Part shown: positions 17,554 through 27,422 of the stretch, one piece after another
How positions within the stretch are numbered: position 1 is the first letter of the stretch
Layout: each line of letters begins with the position of its first letter
The notes under the pieces: generated by a model
The model's input: only the letters and a program-made list of their open reading frames with translations
The model's database searches: none
Told to the model about the DNA's origin: nothing
NCBI GenBank assembly: GCA_946480915.1
Contig: CAMLLO010000012.1
Coordinates: 75,010 to 139,009 of the forward strand
DNA from: an uncultured Sphingobacteriaceae bacterium
Lineage (GTDB): Bacteria; Bacteroidota; Bacteroidia; Sphingobacteriales; Sphingobacteriaceae
Reading direction: 5' to 3'
Length of the DNA: 64,000 nucleotides
Translations under genes and position numbers: made by a program

Positions 17554-17790
17554 ATGTATATTCTATTTAAACGCCACGGACGCAAACGGTTTTTCAAACG
17601 GTATAAATCTTTTGAAGAATTAAATATTGAAATTAAAAGAGGCCACAACGAACGCTTCATGGGTAATAACCAGTTTTACTACAATACGGACACTCGACAT
17701 ATTGAGATATTAAACAGTCGTTTGTCTATTTTTAATTGTATCGAATACCTGGAATCTTCCAATATTATTCCTGCAGAAGTACATGTTTAA
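17554..17790 (+). CDS. Small basic hypothetical protein
   Basis: A 78-residue protein with a basic N-terminus (FKRHGRKRFFKRYKSFEELNIEIKRG) and a mixed C-terminal part. aaagagg 3 nt... upstream of the ATG is a good ribosome site for this phylum. The function is unknown. Confidence 0.5.
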   Translation: MYILFKRHGRKRFFKRYKSFEELNIEIKRGHNERFMGNNQFYYNTDTRHIEILNSRLSIFNCIEYLESSNIIPAEVHV

Positions 17791-17834
17791 TTTTAATAGG
17801 TAGCTTTATAGTACTAGTAATTGCTGCCAATAAA

Positions 17835-20219
17835 TTACTTGTCTTTTACCCTGTTTGTTTCCTCTTCAGAAGCAGTTTTTCTGTTGCGAGCAGCAGAAAG
17901 TTTTTGATTGCCAAAAGAATAGCTGAGGGTTAATCTTGCATTCCTGCTTTCGTAGGCCTGACGGAAGTTTAAATCAATTTCTCGGTATTTCAGAACCCCA
18001 GATGTATTGTCGCTGAAAAAGATATCATTGACATTCAGGCTTAGCTTGGCCTTTTTATCCCAAAATGTTTTTTGTACAGCGAAATTAAGGCTTCCAAGAT
18101 TGTCGATGGTGATAAATTCGTTTAGAAATTTGGTCATATAATAACCTGATAGTTCAAAGTTAAGCGATGCCACGGGTTTATAAGCAATCTGCCAGTAGGC
18201 CAGCCAGTTCCATTTGCTTTTCTTATAAGTTCCGCCCAAATAATCGGCCTGATAGCGATTGAAAATTACTTGGTTTCCGCCATAGCCACTTATTGTTTTG
18301 CCAAGCTTAACAGGGAAATTTAACTCGGCAGCAAAATTATCAAAAGTCCCTAAGTTCTCAGTTGTAGTGTATGTTAGTTTTCCATCTTGTCTGGGAGCAT
18401 TATCGAAAATTACATCGTGCTTCTTGTTATAGCTAAGGGCGAAGAATGGCTGGTTTTGGTAAGTCAACGAAAGCTTATATTGATCAGCAGTTTCCGGCCG
18501 TAAAGTTGGATTACCCTGAGTGTAGGTTAATGAATCAATATACTGAATGAAGGGATTTTGCTGTTGAAAGCTAGGCCTGTTGACCCTCCTGCTATATTGT
18601 AAAATCGTAGAAAGCTTAGGAGTTACCGCCCGGGTGATAAATAAGGAAGGGAAAAGTTGTACATAATTTCTATCAAGAACCTTTGCCGATTGTTGTTCGC
18701 CACTTGCAACAGTCTGTTCTGCACGCAGGCCTCCTTTAATTTCCCATTTGTTGATTTTATGCTGGAAGGATGTGTACAAAGCATTGACATTTTCCAGGTA
18801 TTTAAAATTGGTGGTCCTTTCCGGGTCAACAATTCCGCTTTTTGTGTAGGTCAGAAAATTATCTATTGTTGCAATGCTTGATTTTCCGCCAAGCTCCAAA
18901 GAGGTTTTTTCGCCAAACGCCCGCGAAAAATCTGCTTTTAATACCACTAATTGAACCGGATTATCAATCAGTTGCGTGTTGGTATAGTTAGCTGATCCTT
19001 CAGTGGTGTTTATAATGCTATTATTTGTGATATTAAACTTTGAGTAGTCGAAATCGATGTTCAAGTCGGTGCCAAGCGTGTCAAAGCTGTGCTTCCAGTT
19101 AAGGTTTCCCGAGTAATTGTCTCGCTTGCTGCTGGTATTATTTAAGGTGTTAAACGAGCTGATTAATGGCCCACCTTCTCCGTCCAGTTCATTTGTGTTG
19201 TTTATGGCCTCTCTCAAGCCATTGCGCAGGAATCCGCGGAACATAAAGCCAAAGGTGTTTTTTTTATCGGCGTAAAAGTCGGCTCCAACTCTGAAATTAT
19301 GACTATCGGCATTATTCGGCGAATAGTTTTCCTGTACCAATTGCTTCCCATCTATAATCCTGCTGAATGTTCCGCGGTCGTATTGATTGCGGTGGAAAAA
19401 ACTGTAATTACCAAATGTATTTATCTTTCCCTTTCGGTGATTTAGAGTAAAAGAAGGATTTAACCGGTAGAAATTTCGATCTAGCGGACTTTTATTTTTG
19501 TTATACAAACCCATCCCTCCGGCTAAACTTAAACTACCATTGGTGCCGAGCTTAGCATTTCGTTTTAATAGGATATTGATTACCGCTCCGCCGGCTGCAT
19601 CGTATTTGGCGCCGGGATTTCCTATCACCTCAATCTTATCGATGTTTGAAGCACTTACATCTTTTAAAACTTGGGTGATGTCGGTATATTGAGAAGCTCT
19701 GCCGTCAATTAAAATAATTGGACTGCCTTTTCCGACCATTGTTATTTTATCGTCGGTAACGATCAGCCCGGGAACTTTCTGCAAAACTTCCAAAGCAGTC
19801 GACCCGGCCGCTGTAGCACTGCCGTCAACATTTACCACCAGCTTATCCGGTCGTTGTTCTAAAAAGGGTTTTTTGGCCATAACACTCACTTCTTTCAATA
19901 AGTTACCTCCTGGTGCAAGTGTTATCAGGGGTACAATAAGTTCCGTGTCCAAAACACTTATTGGTTTGTATTCCTTCTTGTATCCAATCATCGAAACCGC
20001 GATAAGATATGTGCCCTTACTGATGTTTTGGAAGGTGTAGCTCCCTTTACTATCTGTCAGCTCTGATTTAACCAGCGACGAATCTGCATTTCGGAGTAAA
20101 AGCACGGAGACAAATTCCGAGGGGTTTCGTTTCTCATCTATAATTTTTCCGGAAATGGTCTGTCCTTTTGACGAAAAAACGAGCGTCAGTAGAAGTAATG
20201 TGATAAGGGCTGATTTCAT
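17835..20219 (-). CDS. TonB-dependent-receptor-like outer membrane beta-barrel protein
   Basis: A 794-residue outer-membrane protein. After the signal peptide (LLLLTLVFSSKGQ) comes a carboxypeptidase-regulatory-like domain (ISGKIIDEKRNPSEFVSVLLL ... GTYLIAVSMIGYK), then a plug domain with VLQKVPGLIV, SPIILIDGRASQY and IDKIEVIGNPGAKYDA. A long beta-barrel of the OMP_b-brl_3 type ends in TLSYSFGNQ and a short polar tail. Unlike SusC it stands alone, without a SusD partner, which is usual for this subgroup; the ligand is unknown. No TonB box is obvious. Confidence 0.88.
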   Translation of the reverse strand: MKSALITLLLLTLVFSSKGQTISGKIIDEKRNPSEFVSVLLLRNADSSLVKSELTDSKGSYTFQNISKGTYLIAVSMIGYKKEYKPISVLDTELIVPLITLAPGGNLLKEVSVMAKKPFLEQRPDKLVVNVDGSATAAGSTALEVLQKVPGLIVTDDKITMVGKGSPIILIDGRASQYTDITQVLKDVSASNIDKIEVIGNPGAKYDAAGGAVINILLKRNAKLGTNGSLSLAGGMGLYNKNKSPLDRNFYRLNPSFTLNHRKGKINTFGNYSFFHRNQYDRGTFSRIIDGKQLVQENYSPNNADSHNFRVGADFYADKKNTFGFMFRGFLRNGLREAINNTNELDGEGGPLISSFNTLNNTSSKRDNYSGNLNWKHSFDTLGTDLNIDFDYSKFNITNNSIINTTEGSANYTNTQLIDNPVQLVVLKADFSRAFGEKTSLELGGKSSIATIDNFLTYTKSGIVDPERTTNFKYLENVNALYTSFQHKINKWEIKGGLRAEQTVASGEQQSAKVLDRNYVQLFPSLFITRAVTPKLSTILQYSRRVNRPSFQQQNPFIQYIDSLTYTQGNPTLRPETADQYKLSLTYQNQPFFALSYNKKHDVIFDNAPRQDGKLTYTTTENLGTFDNFAAELNFPVKLGKTISGYGGNQVIFNRYQADYLGGTYKKSKWNWLAYWQIAYKPVASLNFELSGYYMTKFLNEFITIDNLGSLNFAVQKTFWDKKAKLSLNVNDIFFSDNTSGVLKYREIDLNFRQAYESRNARLTLSYSFGNQKLSAARNRKTASEEETNRVKDK

Positions 20220-20297
20220 TTTGCGTTGCTTTATAGGTAATAGATTCCATACTTAGATGAAATCCATACCAAAAAGTTGCAAGGCTATTAAATTAAA

Positions 20298-21203
20298 TTA
20301 ATTGCCGCCGAGAATAATTGGTGCTCCTTTGCTGTTCCCCATGATAATAACTTTAGAATTTGCTGATTTGGCAATTTCTTTTTGGGCCAATATACTTTCG
20401 TATTGTAACTGTTTGTCGCTTAGGCCCGTTGATAAGATTTTTTGATAATCGGCAATTCCTTGAGCCTCTACACGCTTACGTTCCGCTTCCTGACGCTCTT
20501 TCTGAAGTACGAAAGTCATTTTCTGCGCATCTTGTTCAGCATTAATTTTGGATTCAATGCTTGCCTTTACCGAAGCAGGGAGCGTGATGTTTCTGACTAA
20601 TAATTGCTCAAGTTCCAGACCGCGTTTCGAAAAACTTTTATTAATAGTCTCAAAAATTTTGGCCTGAAATTCGTCACGCTTACTCGAATACAGCGCTACC
20701 GCATCATAAGCTACGGCATTATCTCTGATCGCCGTTCTCGAAACCGGCCGAACAATTTTCTCAAGGTAGTCTGTTCCTATTTCCCGGAGAATGTAAGGCG
20801 CTGAACTAGCCTTAACTCTGAATAATACGGACAGGTCAATAATTACTTCCAACCCGTCAGCAGAAAGAACGCGAATAGCATCATCGCCTTCTTTGTCACC
20901 CTCTTCATGCACGGCGGACATGGTGTAGTTTTGAGTTTTTGCATCAAAGGTTGTTACTTCAGCAATCGGATTTATAATATTTAATCCGCTATATAGAACG
21001 TCGTTATCTACTTTTCCGAAAATACTTATAACGCCGACCTGGCCAGCTTCTATCACTTTAAACATAGAAGTTAAGGAGCCTACAAGTATTACGAGCACTC
21101 CAGCGATGCGAATTATTGAGGCATACCGTGCTGATGGGTTATTTTGCTTGGAAATTACAAAACTGGCGATTAAAATAAAGATGCCAAGGATGATTAAGAA
21201 CAT
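20298..21203 (-). CDS. SPFH/prohibitin-family membrane protein
   Basis: A 301-residue protein with two N-terminal hydrophobic segments (MFLIILGIFILIASFVIS; IIRIAGVLVILVGSL), then an SPFH/band-7 domain: VIEAGQVGVISIFGKVDNDVLYSGLNIINP and VLSADGLEVIIDLSVLFRV. The C-terminal coiled coil is rich in Glu/Lys/Gln (KERQEAERKRVEAQGIADYQKIL) and the end KVIIMGNSKGAPIILGG is typical of prohibitin-like bacterial proteins. They form membrane-bound cages and regulate proteases; no FtsH or NfeD partner is adjacent. Confidence 0.87.
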   Translation of the reverse strand: MFLIILGIFILIASFVISKQNNPSARYASIIRIAGVLVILVGSLTSMFKVIEAGQVGVISIFGKVDNDVLYSGLNIINPIAEVTTFDAKTQNYTMSAVHEEGDKEGDDAIRVLSADGLEVIIDLSVLFRVKASSAPYILREIGTDYLEKIVRPVSRTAIRDNAVAYDAVALYSSKRDEFQAKIFETINKSFSKRGLELEQLLVRNITLPASVKASIESKINAEQDAQKMTFVLQKERQEAERKRVEAQGIADYQKILSTGLSDKQLQYESILAQKEIAKSANSKVIIMGNSKGAPIILGGN

Positions 21204-21314
21204 GATTGTGATTTTAGTTTGGGATTAAATATAGGGTTTTTAATAAATCTAAAGGGATGAATATAAAGCGCTTTACCAGATTTATTGATGACCCGAAAAA
21301 AATCCTAAAAAACA

Positions 21315-21344
21315 AAAGGCTGCATCCTGGTGGAAGCAGCCTTT
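21315..21344. terminator. Intrinsic terminator after icd
   Basis: Perfect 9-bp stem aaaggctgc/gcagccttt with a 12-nt loop. On the minus strand it is followed by ttttgttttt, so it ends the icd transcript. Confidence 0.85.
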
Positions 21345-21365
21345 CTTAATTTCAGTATGAGAAAC

Positions 21366-22601
21366 TTAGTAACCTAATTTAGCTTTTAAGTTTTGATCAA
21401 TTGCATCTAAAAATTCTTCAGTATACAAATAATCGGTACCATGCTCAACTTTAGCTTTCGCAGTAATCGCAAGATCTTTTGTCATTTTTCCGCTTTCTAC
21501 GGTTTCAATACAAACCTGCTCTAATTTCTGGCAAAAGTCAATCAGCTCCTGGTTATTATCTAATATACCACGGAATTCTAATCCTCTTGTCCATGCAAAA
21601 ATAGAAGCTATTGGATTTGTAGAAGTTGGGCGACCTTTTTGATGCTCTCTATAATGACGGGTTACTGTACCATGAGCAGCTTCGGCTTCCATTGTTTTTC
21701 CATCAGGAGTAACCAAAGTTGAAGTCATTAAACCTAATGAACCAAAACCTTGAGCTACAGTATCCGACTGAACATCTCCATCGTAGTTTTTACAAGCCCA
21801 AACAAAGTTGCCGTTCCATTTCAAAGCAGAAGCAACCATGTCGTCAATTAAACGGTGTTCGTAAATTAAACCGTTTGCATCAAATTGTGCTTTAAATTCT
21901 TTCTGATAGATATCTTCAAAAATATCTTTAAAACGACCATCGTATTTTTTTAGGATGGTATTTTTAGTAGAAAGATATAAAGGCCATTTTTTCATTAATG
22001 CCTGGTTAAAGCAAGCACGCGCAAATCCAATGATGGATTCGTCAGTGTTGTACATTGCCATCGCTACACCATCACCTTTAAAGTTATATACTTCGAATGA
22101 CTGCTCTTCGCCGCCGTCTTCTGGTGTAAATTTGATAGTTAATTTACCTTTTCCTTTTGTAACGAAATCTGTAGCACGGTACTGATCGCCAAATGCATGA
22201 CGGCCAATACAGATAGGAGCAGTCCAGTTTGGAACCAAACGCGGCACATTACTCATTACAATTGGTTCGCGAAAAACAGTACCGTCAAGAATATTACGAA
22301 TAGTTCCGTTCGGAGATTTCCACATTTGTTTCAAACCAAACTCTTCTACACGGGCCTCATCAGGAGTAATGGTGGCGCATTTGATACCAACTCCATATTG
22401 TTTAATCGCGTTAGCTGCATCAATCGTCACCTGATCATTTGTTTCATCACGATATTCGATACCTAAATCGTAGTATTTGATATCTACTTCAAGGTATGGA
22501 AGAATCAGTTTATCTTTGATGAATTTCCAAATGATACGAGTCATTTCATCCCCGTCCAGCTCGACCACCGGATTAGCTACTTTGATTTTTTGTATAGACA
22601 T
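21366..22601 (-). CDS. icd: NADP-dependent isocitrate dehydrogenase
   Basis: A TCA-cycle enzyme converting isocitrate to 2-oxoglutarate with NADP+. The ATG at 22601 ([25 protein letters not shown]) gives 411 residues, the usual length of the homodimeric, eukaryote-like type II enzyme. The substrate site ([19 protein letters not shown]), the metal-binding aspartates (LIDDMVA and YDGDVQSD) and the NADP-binding stretch [17 protein letters not shown] are intact. A TATCTTTG -7 box (reverse complement at 22631-22638) lies just upstream. Confidence 0.96.
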   Translation of the reverse strand: MSIQKIKVANPVVELDGDEMTRIIWKFIKDKLILPYLEVDIKYYDLGIEYRDETNDQVTIDAANAIKQYGVGIKCATITPDEARVEEFGLKQMWKSPNGTIRNILDGTVFREPIVMSNVPRLVPNWTAPICIGRHAFGDQYRATDFVTKGKGKLTIKFTPEDGGEEQSFEVYNFKGDGVAMAMYNTDESIIGFARACFNQALMKKWPLYLSTKNTILKKYDGRFKDIFEDIYQKEFKAQFDANGLIYEHRLIDDMVASALKWNGNFVWACKNYDGDVQSDTVAQGFGSLGLMTSTLVTPDGKTMEAEAAHGTVTRHYREHQKGRPTSTNPIASIFAWTRGLEFRGILDNNQELIDFCQKLEQVCIETVESGKMTKDLAITAKAKVEHGTDYLYTEEFLDAIDQNLKAKLGY

Positions 22602-22732
22602 TTTTGTATAGAATTTAATTTGTGAAGCCGCAAAGATATAAATTTTGTATAAAGAACTGTTTCTGCATGTTGAAAAGCTGAGAAGTGACAAACATTTAAC
22701 CATTCTGTTCCTTTTATTATAAAACAAAAGCC

Positions 22733-23191
22733 ATGGTAGACCCAGATGACAAATTTTATCCAGGTTTTAATGATGAAAATCTTGATAGAGACAAAGAATT
22801 GGAAGATGAGTTGGGAGCTGAGACAAATACAGCGGACTTAGCTTATGATCCTGAAAAAGACAGTTTCGAACTTGATGTGACAAGCAAAGATGAAGATTAT
22901 GATCATCCTGATCCTTACACAACGTCGGTAAGAAATGGCAGTGACTTTGATTCTGATTTTGATGAAGCAAATATTACTGCTAATGATGAGTATCATCGTG
23001 CAAACGATAATTCAGCCGAAGCACCTGAAGCCGATGAATTTGGTATGCATATAGATAGTGGTAAAATTGTGCAGTTGGATCCATTGGACGAAGAATTAGG
23101 TATGACAGCTGAAGACAATAGAGAGGATCTGGATGAGGAAGGTTATCCGAAAAATAATTTAAATGACAGGGATAGTAAATACTTGAAATAA
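22733..23191 (+). CDS. Very acidic low-complexity protein, unknown
   Basis: A 152-residue protein in which Asp and Glu make up roughly a third of residues (for example [36 protein letters not shown]). No hydrophobic core, signal peptide or motif is visible, so it is probably disordered. It lies between the divergent icd start and the convergent dnaX end. Confidence 0.7.
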   Translation: MVDPDDKFYPGFNDENLDRDKELEDELGAETNTADLAYDPEKDSFELDVTSKDEDYDHPDPYTTSVRNGSDFDSDFDEANITANDEYHRANDNSAEAPEADEFGMHIDSGKIVQLDPLDEELGMTAEDNREDLDEEGYPKNNLNDRDSKYLK

Positions 23192-23274
23192 TTCTTTACG
23201 CGGATAATTCGAGATAAAAAGTGAGTTGAACTTCTTGTGTTTCGCGAAGATATTTCTTCCCTGGAGGATAGCGT

Positions 23275-25077
23275 TTAATTTACATCTAAATTGAACTTCC
23301 TTCTAAATTCTTCCAGCATAGGGTTTTTAGCCAGCATATGCTGATATTTTTCATGGGAAGTATACAGCCTTTTTTTTTCGTTCTGTTCTGCCTGACGGGT
23401 AATTATATCTATGCCAAAATTCTCAAGCTTCACTCTCAGGAAATTCAATAAGTCTACTTTCTCAAGTATCAAAAGATCTTCCTGAATGCGGTTCTCGGTA
23501 ACAAGCTCAATTTTGAAGTCGTCTAAAACGGTCGGTGGATTGGCCGTCATGATGGTGAACAGATTGATTTTGCCGGCTTTTTTAATATCAGCCGCATAGG
23601 TGTTCCAAAGATTTAAAAAGTCATCTGACGTAAAAGGCTTCCTGCTATCACCCGAAACGTATTTCGGCGCATCTTCTTCTGCTTTATTAACCGGGCTACT
23701 TAAATCGTTCAGATTAGGAATGATCGACGGAGCGGATTTTAATGACTTAACGGTAATTTTTGGCTTCTCTGAGGGGATAGGAGGAGGGGGTATTAGATCG
23801 GCCTTTGCCGGCTCCGATGCGATACTTAAAGGGTGCGTTTCTGCTGTTGTATAAGGTCTTTCTTCCTTGTTTTCAGGTACTTGTGCGGACTGTTGCTGGA
23901 TCGGTTTTAAGGCCTGGGACTCAGCTTTTCCTATGGATTCAGGTTTTTTTTTTAATGCCTCTGCAGAAGCTGAAAGATTTAGGGCCGATGGTATGTGGCA
24001 GATCTTAATGAGCGAGAGTTCTACCTGCAGTCGCTGGTTTTTACTGTTCTTATAATTAAGATCGCATTGGTTGGCAATATTTAAGGCTGAAAGTAAAAAG
24101 GAAGCGGATGCAGCTTTTGACTGCTCTAAGTATTTTTGTCGGATACCTTCGCTCACCTCAAGTAATTTTAAAGTCGAAGGGTCTTTCCCAACCAGAATGT
24201 TCCTGAAATGAGCCGCTAAGCCATTGATGAAATTATTTCCATCAAATCCATTTGCCAAAATCTCATCGAAAATCAGCAAGGTACTGGCGATATCTTCTTG
24301 TAATAAGCTTTGAGTAATCTTAAAATAATAGTCGTAATCGAGAATGTTCAGATTGTCGATTACCGCTTTGTAATTTACGTTTCTATTCGAGAAGCTTACT
24401 ATCTGATCGAACATAGATAGCGCATCGCGTAAGCCACCATCAGCTTTTTGAGCTATCAGGTGTAAACCGTCATTATCATACTCTACGTTTTCTTTCTTTG
24501 CGATAGATGCCAGATGGCTGGCCATGTCTTCAACACGTATCCTGTTAAAGTCAAAGATCTGACAACGCGAAAGAATGGTAGGTAATATTTTATGCTTTTC
24601 TGTAGTAGCTAAAATAAATATAGCATAAGAGGGAGGTTCTTCCAAAGTTTTTAAGAAAGCGTTGAATGCAGCTTGCGAAAGCATGTGCACCTCATCTATA
24701 ATATAGATTTTATACTTTCCGGTCTGAGGGGGTATTCTAACCTGCTCAATTAAGCTACGTATGTCATCTACAGAGTTGTTGGAAGCCGCATCCAGCTCGT
24801 GAATGCTGAATGAATTTCCATTTTGAAAAGATCGGCAGGAGTCGCACTCGCCGCAGGCTTCTACTTGTGTTGATAGATTCTGACAATTGATGGTTTTTGC
24901 GAGGATACGTGCACATGTTGTTTTTCCAACGCCACGAGGTCCGCAGAACAAAAAAGCCTGAGCAAGCTGATTGTTTTTAATGGCATTTTTTAGGGTGTTT
25001 GTGATATGCTGCTGACCGACAACGCTTTCGAACGTTGATGGCCTGTACTTTCTCGCCGACACTATAAAATTATCCAT
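23275..25077 (-). CDS. dnaX: DNA polymerase III subunit gamma/tau
   Basis: The clamp-loader ATPase of the replicative polymerase. The ATG at 25077 (MDNFIVSARKYRPSTFESVVGQ) gives 600 residues. It has Walker A GPRGVGKTTCARIL, the zinc-binding cysteines CQ...CGECDSC, Walker B IIDEVHML, sensor-1 ATTEKHKILPTILSRCQ and the domain III region that follows. The Pro/Lys-rich part and the tau-like C-terminal domain (FLNLWNTYAADIKKAGKINLF ... RRKFNLDVN) are those of Bacteroidota DnaX. No slippery site was looked for in detail. Confidence 0.95.
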   Translation of the reverse strand: MDNFIVSARKYRPSTFESVVGQQHITNTLKNAIKNNQLAQAFLFCGPRGVGKTTCARILAKTINCQNLSTQVEACGECDSCRSFQNGNSFSIHELDAASNNSVDDIRSLIEQVRIPPQTGKYKIYIIDEVHMLSQAAFNAFLKTLEEPPSYAIFILATTEKHKILPTILSRCQIFDFNRIRVEDMASHLASIAKKENVEYDNDGLHLIAQKADGGLRDALSMFDQIVSFSNRNVNYKAVIDNLNILDYDYYFKITQSLLQEDIASTLLIFDEILANGFDGNNFINGLAAHFRNILVGKDPSTLKLLEVSEGIRQKYLEQSKAASASFLLSALNIANQCDLNYKNSKNQRLQVELSLIKICHIPSALNLSASAEALKKKPESIGKAESQALKPIQQQSAQVPENKEERPYTTAETHPLSIASEPAKADLIPPPPIPSEKPKITVKSLKSAPSIIPNLNDLSSPVNKAEEDAPKYVSGDSRKPFTSDDFLNLWNTYAADIKKAGKINLFTIMTANPPTVLDDFKIELVTENRIQEDLLILEKVDLLNFLRVKLENFGIDIITRQAEQNEKKRLYTSHEKYQHMLAKNPMLEEFRRKFNLDVN

Positions 25078-25274
25078 CGCCACGAAAATAAAGAGAAGAT
25101 GTGAGATTTTAGATAGAAGATTTAAGATTAATAAATTTGTTTTTTTTCGTTTCAGTTTTTTTTTCAGATGTGCAACCTTATTGTTTTTTTGCCGTAAGCA
25201 ATGTTGTTAGGTTTTTCATAAAGGTCAGGCTTGTGGTTAGGCTGTTGATCTGGATTTAAGTTTAGTTTAGGTTT

Positions 25275-25300
25275 AAGGCGCCCGTCAAGGCGCTTTTTTT
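25275..25300 (+). terminator. Terminator-like hairpin upstream of the rpsF operon
   Basis: aaggcgcc and ggcgcttt form an 8-bp stem (one G-U) with a 6-nt loop, followed by a T7 run. No rightward gene precedes it, so it may end a short transcript or be a leader element. Confidence 0.6.
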
Positions 25301-25389
25301 GTATGTAATGTTTTTCTTGTTAATTCAGAGAAGCCTGACGCCCAGTCTGCAATTGCCTGATTAGCACAGAAATGCTTTTTATAAAATGC

Positions 25390-25420
25390 TTTGTTGTGAT
25401 AATTATTATTACTACATTTG
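25390..25420 (+). promoter_or_regulatory. Promoter of the rpsF-rpsR-rplI operon
   Basis: TTTG at 25390-25393, a 19-nt spacer and TACATTTG at 25413-25420. A small hairpin (cccctt/aaggg) follows at 25424-25437 in the predicted leader. Confidence 0.7.
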
Positions 25421-25461
25421 CCTCCCCTTAAAAAGGGTAATAATTAACAAAAAATTAGAAA

Positions 25462-25824
25462 ATGCAACAGTACGAAACACTAATCGTTCTTACCCCGTTG
25501 TTATCTGAAGAAGCTGCGAAAGAGGCAATAGCTAAATTTCGTGGTATTTTATCTGATAACGGAGCCGAAATTATCAATGAAGATAATTGGGGTTTGAAGA
25601 AACTAGCGTATCCTATCCAAAAGAAAACGACAGGATACTATCACCTAACTGAATTTAAGGCTCCGGGTGAATTAATTAACAAACTGGAGATTGAATACAG
25701 ACGTGATGAGCGTATCATGCGTTTCTTAACCGTTGCTCTTGATAAGCATGCAATTGCTTACAGCGAGAAAAAACGTAGCGGAGCTTTCAATAAGAAAAAA
25801 CAAACTGAGGAGGTAGCAGGATAA
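25462..25824 (+). CDS. rpsF: 30S ribosomal protein S6
   Basis: A 120-residue protein with the S6 pattern: YETLIVLTPLLSEEAAKEAIAKFRGIL, WGLKKLAYPIQKKTTGYYHLTEFKA and IEYRRDERIMRFLTVALDKHA. S6 binds S18 and helix 23 of 16S rRNA in the platform of the small subunit. It is the first gene of the S6-S18-L9 operon, and its stop overlaps the rpsR start by one base. Confidence 0.97.
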   Translation: MQQYETLIVLTPLLSEEAAKEAIAKFRGILSDNGAEIINEDNWGLKKLAYPIQKKTTGYYHLTEFKAPGELINKLEIEYRRDERIMRFLTVALDKHAIAYSEKKRSGAFNKKKQTEEVAG

Positions 25825-26087
25825 TGGCAAGAGATCAAATTAAATACGTTACTGCCCCTAAAGTAGAGGATACTCGTAAAAAATATTGCCGTTTTAAGAA
25901 AAACGGAATCAAGTACATTGATTACAAAGACGCAAACTTCCTTTTGAAGTTTATTAACGATCAGGGTAAAGTTTTACCTCGTCGTCTTACAGGAACTTCA
26001 TTAAAGTTTCAACGTAAAGTAGCTCAGGCTGTTAAGCGTGCCCGTCATATTGGTATATTACCTTATGTAACAGATTCATTAAAATAG
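25824..26087 (+). CDS. rpsR: 30S ribosomal protein S18
   Basis: An 87-residue protein with the S18 core KKYCRFKKNGIKYIDYKDANFLLKFINDQGKVLPRRLTGT and QVKRARHIGILPY-like end. It partners S6 in the small-subunit platform. The ATG overlaps the rpsF stop as TAATG, indicating translational coupling. Confidence 0.97.
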   Translation: MARDQIKYVTAPKVEDTRKKYCRFKKNGIKYIDYKDANFLLKFINDQGKVLPRRLTGTSLKFQRKVAQAVKRARHIGILPYVTDSLK

Positions 26088-26100
26088 GGAGGTAAGCGAA

Positions 26101-26544
26101 ATGGAAATTATTTTAAAACAAGATATTAAAAACCTTGGCGAAAAGGATGATGTAGTAACTGTAAAGCCAGGTTATGGCCGCAATTACCTTATCCCGCAAG
26201 GCTTTGCTACTTTAGCTACATCTTCTGCTAAAAAAGTATTGGCAGAGAACCTTAAACAGGCACAATTTAAACAAGATAAAATCAAAAATGATGCTCTTGC
26301 AATTGCTGCTAAATTAGAAGGTGTTAAACTTACCGTTGGTGCTAAAGCCGGCGAAAGTGGTAAAATCTTTGGTGCGGTAAATACTATTCAAGTTGCCGAT
26401 GCATTGAAGAGAGAAGGATTTGAAGTAGATCGCAGAAGAATTACTTTCGAAACTGAACCTAAATTTGTTGGCGAGTATATTGCTAACCTTAACTTACACA
26501 AAGAAGTTAAAGTTCAGGTTCCTTTTGAAGTAGTTGCTGAATAA
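26101..26544 (+). CDS. rplI: 50S ribosomal protein L9
   Basis: A 147-residue protein with the L9 N-terminal RNA-binding domain (VTVKPGYGRNYLIPQGFA), the long connecting helix and a C-terminal domain (SGKIFGAVNTIQVADALK). L9 binds 23S rRNA at the base of the L1 stalk. It follows rpsR by 13 bp, with gggaggtaagcga as ribosome site, and ends the operon. Confidence 0.97.
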   Translation: MEIILKQDIKNLGEKDDVVTVKPGYGRNYLIPQGFATLATSSAKKVLAENLKQAQFKQDKIKNDALAIAAKLEGVKLTVGAKAGESGKIFGAVNTIQVADALKREGFEVDRRRITFETEPKFVGEYIANLNLHKEVKVQVPFEVVAE

Positions 26545-26600
26545 TACTATCTTTAGGTTATCAGATTGTAAAAGATCTGGTAAACACTAAATCAAAAAAA

Positions 26601-26626
26601 GGTGCTCCGAAACGGGCGCCTTTTTT
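26601..26626 (+). terminator. Terminator of the rpsF-rpsR-rplI operon
   Basis: ggtgctc pairs with gggcgcc (two G-U pairs) and is followed by T6ATTTTT. Confidence 0.85.
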
Positions 26627-26638
26627 ATTTTTGCACGC

Positions 26639-27367
26639 ATGTCCCGTAGAAGAAGCAAGTCAGGTAGAAAATCATCTTCATTTAATTTTTCGAGATTTTT
26701 CCGAGCAGTCAAAAAGATTCTGTTGTGGTTTTTTGCTACCACCATTCTTTGGGTTTTGATTTATCGTTTTGTTAATCCGCCTGTCACCTGGCTAATGGTC
26801 CAACGCGGCTTCGAACGCAAAATCGATGGAAAAGCCTGGAAGATGGAAAAGAAATGGCGAGACTTCGATGATTTGTCTGACAATCTGAAGTACGCGGCGA
26901 TGGCTGGCGAAGACGCTCACTTTTTGAAGCATTGGGGCTTCGATATCAAATCCATACAAAAAGCCTATAAGAAAAACCAAGCGGGTAAGCGGGTGCGCGG
27001 GGGGAGTACGATTAGCCAGCAAACGGCCAAGAATGTGTTTTTATGGCCAGGCCGGTCATGGATTAGAAAAGGTTTTGAAGCTTACTTTACCGCATTAATT
27101 GAACTGCTATGGACTAAAAAGCGGATTATGGAGGTTTACCTTAACGTAATTGAAACTGGGGATGGTATTTATGGAGCTGAAGCAGCTACACAATTTTATT
27201 ATAAGAAACCTGCCACTCGTTTGAGTAAAGGGCAGGCCGCTTTGCTCATTGCTGTGCTACCGAACCCCCGACGCTGGTCACCCACAAAACCTACTCCATA
27301 TATTTACCATAAGCAATACTTGATCCTGAGAAATATGCGGAGGATCAGAAATTTAAAGTTCGAATAA
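26639..27367 (+). CDS. mtgA: Monofunctional peptidoglycan transglycosylase
   Basis: A 242-residue GT51 enzyme that polymerises lipid II into glycan strands. One N-terminal membrane helix (KILLWFFATTILWVLIYRFV) anchors it in the inner membrane. The GT51 motifs are present: AAMAGEDAHFLKHWGFD with the catalytic Glu, RGGSTISQQTAKNVFLWPGRS, KKRIMEVYLNVIETGDGIYGAEAA and LLIAVLPNPRRWSP. No transpeptidase domain follows, hence monofunctional. The gene starts 13 bp after the L9 terminator. Confidence 0.95.
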   Translation: MSRRRSKSGRKSSSFNFSRFFRAVKKILLWFFATTILWVLIYRFVNPPVTWLMVQRGFERKIDGKAWKMEKKWRDFDDLSDNLKYAAMAGEDAHFLKHWGFDIKSIQKAYKKNQAGKRVRGGSTISQQTAKNVFLWPGRSWIRKGFEAYFTALIELLWTKKRIMEVYLNVIETGDGIYGAEAATQFYYKKPATRLSKGQAALLIAVLPNPRRWSPTKPTPYIYHKQYLILRNMRRIRNLKFE

Positions 27368-27422
27368 ATTCGAATTTCAGAAAGAAAGCATTAAAGTGAA
27401 ACGGGTATTAAAAAAGGTTTAT

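Larger units (their letters stand above)
25078..25461 (+). other. Region between dnaX and rpsF
   Basis: No gene. It holds a rho-independent-type hairpin at 25275-25300 and the rpsF promoter at 25390-25420. The part around 25130-25190 is very T-rich and shows nothing. Confidence 0.6.
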
